64,000 nt of DNA. Origin: Paraspadella gotoi. Its lineage: Eukaryota; Chaetognatha. The notes beneath the pieces were generated by a model. The model did no database searches. It worked only from the letters and a program-made list of their open reading frames with translations, and was not told the DNA's origin. The translations under genes were made by a program, and so were the position numbers. Each line of letters starts with the position of its first letter. Within the stretch, counting starts at the first letter, position 1. Location of the stretch: contig JBJCIZ010000028.1 in NCBI GenBank assembly GCA_051294375.1, positions 613,623 to 677,622 of the forward strand, read 5' to 3'. Below are positions 58,302-64,000 of the stretch, piece by piece.

Positions 58302-58795
58302 ACCGTCTTCACGAATGTGAAACTCCAGAACGGCGACGGTGACGGGTGACTTGGCGATCGTTTGTGACGATTTGGATGAATTCTTCTTGGTGACCGAGGT
58401 CTATTCATGAGGTTACCGAGTCCCCACAAACTGTTAAATTCCTTTTTTGTTTTCCCCTTATATCCTTTATTTTTTATAAGCATTCGCGCTCAAATGTTAT
58501 GACTGATGGCTCTTACAAGTGCTAATTTTATATTGATCTTACTTCGTGTTTATCGGACGGTCATTAGGAGCCTCTATTTTTCGTTGCGATTGCTTACAGC
58601 ATTTCCTTTTGTAATTCACTTTGTCGGTTTGTCGGTCTAAAACGAAAAGGAGCGGGGTCAGAATCATAAATACTGGTTTAGTTTCATCAACGAAAACATT
58701 TTTTTGTTACATTCTTTACCTTTTTGTACGTTCTTTATACTGCTGATTAAACGAAAAAATATGCAAAACGACCCAAACCAAAAAAAGAAAAAAAC
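58302..58795. other. Convergent intergenic region
   Basis: 3' flank of MCMBP (plus strand) meeting the 3' end of the minus-strand membrane-protein gene. AT-rich with no exon recognised. Confidence 0.5.
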
Positions 58796-58992
58796 TCAGC
58801 GGCGGAAATCCTCCATCTCCCCGTGAAGCGAATCCTGCATATCCTTACAAAACCCGTCCAGGGGTGTCCTTCAAAAAATCCGCAAAAACTTCCAGGCTTC
58901 CAGCCGACTGCGTTCCCTTTCTCTATTTTTCATAATGATGGTAATAAAGATTTTTTTACTTTATTCTTATATAAATTTAATTAAAAGCGAAT

Positions 58993-59031
<39 letters not shown>

Positions 59032-60534
59032 TAAAAAATCTGAAAAATAAAAACGAAGACTGTGCATGCTTTATGATTATGTTTTATTACTTTACCTTAA
59101 TCCGAGAAATTAATTGGAATAAAATTATTTCCTTTTTATAAACATTATTTTCAACTTAATTTTCTAACTTTATTTCATTTGGCGCTTGTAGACTAATCCG
59201 TCACTCTTTTTAGGTCTTATATTTACCTCGGGGCGGAGAAAAAAGCCCTCACGCTAACGTTTAATCTTTGTGGTTGATCCTTGTAAAAAACCAAATAAAA
59301 TTGCCTTCTCATTCAAAATTGTTACTACCTTGTCCTCAAAGTCGATCCCATCTAATCTGTCGGCGATTTTTGCGACTCCGTTGCCCGGGCAAGCCTGATG
59401 TAGGCCTGAACTTGTTTTCATCGAATAAATATATTTTGTCTTTCAGGGCTTTCCACCGTTGGCGACATCCCCGTTCCTGTCTAAAATATCCCTGGAGATG
59501 TTCTTTTCCTGATGTGGGACATTTTTCTCGGCCGATTATTGCCCATTTGTACGTTTCGGATATCCATTCTTTAAATTTAGTTTCGTAGATTTCGTTGTTT
59601 AAAAATAGTGAAGACGTATAGTGATCCCACTGTATTTCTTTTCGCATTCAGAAGTTTTTTCTTCGTCTCCTAGATCCTAAGAAAAAAGAAAAAAGATATT
59701 AACGCGTTTTCGAAAACGTTTTCGTTTTGAGGTCGACGCAACTTGAGACGCGACTGCATCCAAGTTTGAGTGTTGCTCTACTTAAATGTTGTTCGTGATG
59801 ATTCCGTCACCAATGTTTTAGGTGAGATTGACGTACGGACAAAACGTTCGCCCGCCTCTTTTGCTTCTGAAACTGCCACCTCGGCAGCCACCTCCGCGTA
59901 TAACCACCTATTTCTTGCGTTTGAGTTTGCTTGCGATGTGATAAGTTATTGTAAATTTGTCGTTATGGTGTGAAAAGGTGGTATTTCTATCGTTTCATTT
60001 GTATTGTAAGTGTGGTGGATAAAGTTGAAGAAATAATTCTTGTAACAGTATCCGTTAGTGTGAGACATTCAAAGAATTATTAGGCAAATATTTAATTATT
60101 ACTGTGGTATTATTTTTTATGTCCCTTGTATTTTGTTGCGCATTTATTCATTTATTTAACCTTTCAATAATTTTTAATCATTTTTTTATTTTTTTATTTT
60201 TTGCTTTGAACTTGAACGAATAAAATAAAACAATTTTGGGAGGAAAATGTCCCCAATAAATATTAACGCCAATCCGAACTACCGGAAGTGGCGACGGTTG
60301 ATGTCTTTGTCTTTGCCTTCTTATTTTCTTGCGTAAAAACTTGACAAGAACTATGCAGAGCGGTATTAGGGTGAAAAATCCAAGAGCCAAGATCGTTAAT
60401 GTTAAAATGAGCAATCCGGATTCCGCATTAGTCATTTCGTCGTTGGTTCCACGTTCATCGTTGGAGGAGGATGGTGACGACGGGCACGCTTTTGGGAAAG
60501 GAGACGTCGAAGAATGATCAAGATCGCGCCACAT
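58796..60534 (-). CDS. Small single-pass membrane protein, uncharacterised
   Basis: Proposed minus-strand gene of three exons: 60534-60283, 59907-59837 and 58868-58796. Borders are canonical (ccg then GTAGTT; tag acceptor; cc then GTACGT; ttgaag acceptor) and the phases (0, then 2) close exactly on a stop, giving 131 residues. A hydrophobic segment at about residues 40-66 (GLLILTLTILALGFFTLIPL and on) is followed by a basic stop-transfer stretch (KFLRKKIRRQRQRH), predicting an outside N-terminus rich in Ser/Pro and a cytoplasmic tail with several Cys and an acidic end (HGEMEDFRR). Family unknown. The frame is also open upstream to an ATG at 60702 but for a single TAA at 60585-60583, so the gene may be longer. 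An endogenous viral fragment sits in its second intron. Confidence 0.45.
58989..59033. repeat. (ATTT)n microsatellite
   Basis: About eleven ATTT units, in the second intron of the proposed membrane-protein gene. Confidence 0.95.
59270..59650 (-). pseudogene. Endogenous CRESS-DNA virus Rep-like fragment (broken)
   Basis: The minus strand from 59647 to 59337 is open for about 103 codons and contains a stretch WAIIGREKCPTSGKEHLQGY that matches the region of HUH endonuclease motif II (H-L-Q-G-Y) in Rep proteins of circoviruses, cycloviruses and related CRESS-DNA viruses, followed by a spacing of basic and aromatic residues typical of that domain. The expected motif I region upstream is only weakly preserved. 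Downstream, residues resembling the next Rep segment appear in a shifted frame and then meet stops; motif III, the linker and the helicase domain are not seen in the window. This reads as an old, non-functional integration, in the same orientation as the host gene whose intron holds it. Confidence 0.6.
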
Positions 60535-60669
60535 GGCGCGACGAACAAATTGGGAGCCGCTCGGTCCGGCCACGTTAAGGGGTTAAACAGTTCGTTTGGG
60601 AGCGGAGAGATGATTCGCGAAAGTCTCGGGAGAAAAGAATGGTGCGGAGGTGGAAGCGAATGCGGCTCC

Positions 60670-61141
60670 AGAAGCGGTAGCGGCGGGAGGATGCGAAGAC
60701 ATTCGAATTCTCTTCGCGCTCTTGTAAATGTCAAATTCTTTATGCAACTTTTTTTCGAAATTGCGGTATCATGGGTGGAATATTTCTCGGTCTTTCGTCT
60801 AACGGAAATGGCGTCCTCGATCTCAATCTCACATTTAGAAATCCTTGAAAGTTTTGTCTAAAAAAAAAAAGTGGTCCAAAACTTCCCCAAATTCTTTTAT
60901 GATGGCCTCCGTCTGGAATTATTTCTCTTTCCCCCAATCCTCCCTCCGCTCGTTTAGAAAAATCATATAAATTTATTTCAGTCATCATAACTGGTCCCTC
61001 GTTTAAAATTGGACATAAATTACACCAGCCGATGCCCAGGCACTCGTGGTCGCTCTTGGCGTAGCCCAAGAGATCCCGGGCAAGGGCGACGGCATTATGG
61101 TTGATGCTCGCCACGTCTTGAACAGAAAGATAAATTGGATC
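60670..61141 (-). repeat. 470-bp duplicated unit, copy 1, with candidate 91-nt exon
   Basis: About 95% identical by eye to 61885-62354. On the minus strand it contains a candidate exon 61116-61026 bordered by a good acceptor (tctttctgttcaag) and donor (GTGTAA); in its open frame it reads VASINHNAVALARDLLGYAK followed by SDHECLGIG. A T11-ag site near 60860 differs in length from copy 2. The left end overlaps the upstream open region of the small membrane-protein gene. Confidence 0.85.
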
Positions 61142-61884
61142 ATTTTTTTGGGGTTTTATCTCAGTAGGTGCATTAAGTGTGCATCGTCTAGCGTCGTGCA
61201 TACAATTCACGAATCGACCTGTCAAACGCGCGCGAGAGATAAATGACTGCTCGCGGTTCCATCACTCGCGCGAACAGACATTTCGGGATATGAGAGAGAG
61301 AGAGAGACAGATAGAATATACCAACGTCTGTTCCATCCTCGATGGAACAGACACTCGGAACCAACGATGGTCTTATTTTTTTGCGGCTTAAAGCCATGGT
61401 GCCTCTATTTTCTTTCAACGAGTTGACAGCCCATACCCAGAGGCAATGTTTACCTCCCGTCACAATTCGTCAACCAACTTGTCATTTCTTAGCTAGAGGC
61501 AATGTTTACCTTCACTAATATGCGGGTTCCCCCGACTATCTTATTCCATAGTTAACTGACATCAATAGAAATATTTATTGACAAATATTTTTTATTTTTC
61601 AAACATAAGTTTCTACATCTATCAAAGGCATGGAACTAGCTACGACATTGTTACGGGCACAGGAGAATAACATAGAAACTAAACTACGAATTCTATTTTT
61701 GCATGTGCATGACAATAACACACAGAGAGAGAACAATAAACAGGATCAAAATTATGAGTGCAATCTCCGTCTCGTGTCCGCATGGGCGAGCGCGATGATC
61801 CACACCAACCGTTGCACCGGATAATCTTTAAAGCGATAAACATAATACGTTTAAATTTATTTTAATATTAAATATATTATTATT
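61142..61884. other. Unique spacer between the two 470-bp copies
   Basis: 743 bp with no recognised gene. It holds a perfect hairpin, gtctgttccatc-ctc-gatggaacagac at 61326-61352, a short GA tract, and a repeated aggcaatgtttacct (about 61440 and 61498). Confidence 0.6.
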
Positions 61885-62354
61885 AGAAGCGGTAGCGGCG
61901 GGAGGATACGAAGACGTTCAAATTCTCTTCGCGCTCTTGTAAATGTCAAATTCTTTATGCAACTTTTTTTCGAAATTGCGGTATCATGGGTGGAATATTT
62001 CTCGGTCTTTCGTCTAACGGAAATGGCGTCCTCGCTCTCAATCTCACATTTAGAAATCCTTGAAAGTTTTGTCTTAAAAAAAAGTGGTCCAAAACTTCCC
62101 CAAATTCTTTTATGATGGCCTCCGTCTGGAATTATTTCTCTTTCCCCCAATCCTCCCTCCGCTCATTTAGAAAAATCATATAAATTTATTTCAGTCATCA
62201 TAACTGGTCCCTTGTTTAAAATTGGACATAAATTGCACCAGCCAATGCCCAGGCACTCGTGGTCGCTCTTGGCGTAGCCCAAGAGTTCCCGGGCAAGGGC
62301 GACGGCATTATGGTTGATGCTTGCCACGTCTTGAACAGAAAGATAAATTGGATC
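61885..62354 (-). repeat. 470-bp duplicated unit, copy 2, with candidate 91-nt exon
   Basis: The homologous exon lies at 62329-62239 on the minus strand with the same acceptor and a GTGCAA donor; differences to copy 1 in the exon are few (for example Asp to Glu in RDLLG/RELLG). The ATG present in copy 1 near 60702 is lost here. Confidence 0.85.
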
Positions 62355-62355
62355 G

Positions 62356-62860
62356 TTAAAATTTCTCAAGTAGGCTGAGCGAGAACTTGCCCGAGGCAAG
62401 AAGAAAAAACTATTATTAAGACAACCCACATTTCCAAATATCGTCCGCAAATGCCATACATAATGGTTAAAAAGGGGATTAAGTTAGTGAGAACGAAGCG
62501 AACCTCGTGTCTGTACAAATGCAATATATAAAATTCTAGAAACATTTTGGGAGGGAGAGAGAGAGAGGCGAACAAATTTTATTAGTAAATTATTTATATA
62601 TATACATCGTTTTAGAAACGTGGATCGATCTTACGTATAAAAAACTTTTTTTTAACGAATGGAGGAAGCGAGGGCGTAACCCACGCAAGAAGAGAGAACT
62701 ATTACTAAAACGATCCACGTTTCTAAATACTCGCCGCGAACGGCGTAAATAACGGTTAGTAATGGAATTAAGTTAATGAGCAAAAAACTTAGATAATCTC
62801 TATAATAATACAAAATATACAATTCGAAAAGCATCGAGGGAGAGAGAGAATGTACCGGTA
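62356..62860 (-). repeat. Diverged tandem pair (~210-bp units) next to the acidic-protein gene
   Basis: Units at about 62366-62580 and 62645-62850 share aagaaaaaac/gaagagagaac, attaaga/actaaaa, cgatccac-like, tttctaaatactcg/tttccaaatatcgt, ggattaagttagtgag/ggaattaagttaatgag and a GA-rich end, in the same order. The right unit directly follows a stop codon on the minus strand, so it is probably a 3' UTR that was duplicated leftwards. Confidence 0.7.
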
Positions 62861-62861
62861 A

Positions 62862-63457
62862 CTAACGACGGCGTTGGGAGTAAGAGGCGACTTCGGCGTC
62901 CGCGGCGAGTTCGTCTTCCGCCGCCTCGTATGTCTCCGGATCCTCCTCGTCGTTTTCGTCTATGAGGAGAGCGTCTTCCTCGTAATCGGGGGCGCGGTCG
63001 GCGTCGTCTTCGTCGTCTTCCTCGTAATCGGGAGCCGCTTCGTTGTTGACGTTGCCGTTGACGTTGGCGTCGGAGGTGGAAGAGGAGGAGGCCGGGTTCC
63101 GGTTCTCCTTGTCGGCTTCCCGGTCGTCCTCCTGGGGCAGGATCTCCCCGTCGTCGACGAGCCACTTCTCGGCGTGTTTGGGCGGCTCCGGATTCCGGTA
63201 GGAAGAAGCGTCGAAATCGCGAATCTTTCTTTTTTTCAAAGGAAGTAAACGTTCGAGCGCCGAGTCTATGAAGCGATCCGGTTTGACCGCGCGAGGAGGA
63301 AAGGAGGATAACGCCGTCGTCGAAGAATCGGGGAACGACTGTTTTCGTCAAAGTCTAGGGCTATCTTATCCACGTTATTGAGCAAAACGCACCACTCGCC
63401 GAAAGAGATTCCCACGTTTTGTTTGAACAAGACGCGGTCGACCTCCGTCGCCGACAT
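62862..63457 (-). CDS. Acidic protein, uncharacterised, with frame break near its N-terminus
   Basis: Minus-strand coding region ending in TAG at 62864-62862. The C-terminal frame (from about 63325) reads FIDSALERLLPLKKRKIRDF, then PKHAEKWLVDDGEILP, then a highly acidic tail with two APDYEED repeats and a final SQRRR; KKRKIR may be a nuclear localisation signal. Upstream, an ATG at 63457 opens MSATEVDRVLFKQNVGISFG and continues to ALDFDEN, but in a different frame. The join would need a very short intron (a 35-nt GT..AG interval ending gaaaacag would fit the phase) or reflects a one-base error. No family recognised; composition suggests a nuclear protein. Confidence 0.55.
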
Positions 63458-64000
63458 GACCTTCTTTTCGAATCGCGCAACGAATCGAAGCGATCGCAAC
63501 GGAAAAATAAACTGATAAACCTTGATAAATGAGAGAATTGATATACGGTTAAACATATAAATGCTGCATAATTCGGTAAATAAATTTTAGTCAAACATAG
63601 CATGTCAAAATAAAACAATTCTAGAATAATTCAATATCAATAAGGGAAAAAATAATATGATCGAGGAAATAAACATAATTGAAAACAGTTCACTCGACAA
63701 AGTGTCGATTTTCGCCACTGAGAAATTCGGGCACGGGTCTAACTGTCTATTCGTCTATTCATCAGGGACTCCCAGTACGTGTAGTTTCAGGTCATCAATG
63801 GAACGGGTCGCGTTCCAAAAAGCGGCGTTCCGCCTGTGGAACACCCGCCAGGAAAAGAGTTTCCAGGACAAACCAACTGACGACACTAAGTCGCCGGCTT
63901 GCGGGGAGTGAATGAGACCTCCCAGGGTCTCCTTTAGATGGATGGTTGCGATGGTAAGATCCGGATGCGGATCGTACGACCGTGGCGGCCTTCAAATCCA
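63458..64000. other. Right-edge region without recognised gene
   Basis: AT-rich to about 63700, then a GC-richer segment to the window end with short open frames on both strands and none I recognise. A small inverted repeat, gagacc-tcccag-ggtctc, lies at about 63923-63942. Confidence 0.5.

Noticed and set aside
63657-63915. Short ORFs at the right edge as a possible new gene or retroelement
   Set aside because: They overlap in several frames, show no known motif and have no clear splice or promoter context.

Overview
This window is nuclear DNA from a eukaryote and almost certainly an animal. The genes are split by GT-AG introns with AT-rich interiors, the exons are GC-rich, and the encoded set (CHERP, THOC5, pinin, SAFB-like, UBTF, FEZ, COPS7, MCMBP, UTP11, RPS3, RFT1) is a metazoan complement. 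The compact layout (a few hundred bp to about 1.8 kb between genes), many microsatellites and the absence of long retroelements suggest an invertebrate with a dense genome. I cannot name the lineage from sequence alone. Three runs of 10 N mark assembly gaps, one of them inside a UBTF exon.

Layout. Positions 1-275 hold the Gly/Arg-rich C-terminus of an unidentified gene, followed by a 64-bp satellite-like array. From 1430 to 58301 there are fourteen consecutive genes, all on the plus strand: RFT1 (lipid-linked oligosaccharide pathway), an intronless SIM/AT-hook/HMG-like protein, CHERP (splicing), THOC5 (mRNA export), a small zinc-finger protein, UTP11 (SSU processome), RPS3, an unidentified repeat-bearing protein, pinin (splicing/exon junction), FEZ (kinesin adaptor), a SAFB-like RRM protein, COPS7 (COP9 signalosome), UBTF (rRNA transcription) and MCMBP (MCM/cohesion). 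Most act in the nucleus on RNA, rRNA or chromatin, so the block reads as a co-directional housekeeping neighbourhood.

After 58302 the sequence changes character. All coding signal is on the minus strand: a short single-pass membrane protein gene, an acidic protein gene near 63 kb, and between them a 470-bp duplication carrying a conserved candidate 91-nt exon. Inside the last intron of the small membrane-protein gene lies a broken fragment resembling a CRESS-DNA (circovirus/cyclovirus-like) Rep gene, an endogenous viral element.

The introns hold several small dispersed repeat families that can be recognised by comparing copies within the window: a ~300-bp family (best pair at 39487-40140), a ~250-bp family shared by CHERP and THOC5 introns, a fold-back family (39120 and 45868), a 177-bp near-perfect hairpin in MCMBP intron 1, and a short octamer-like motif (ATTTGCATATTGCAG) recurring in at least ten introns. 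Two introns appear to use GC donors. UBTF and THOC5 each contain one place where the reading frame does not close cleanly. Exon coordinates were derived by hand from splice consensus, frame continuity and remembered family sequence; no alignment was run.
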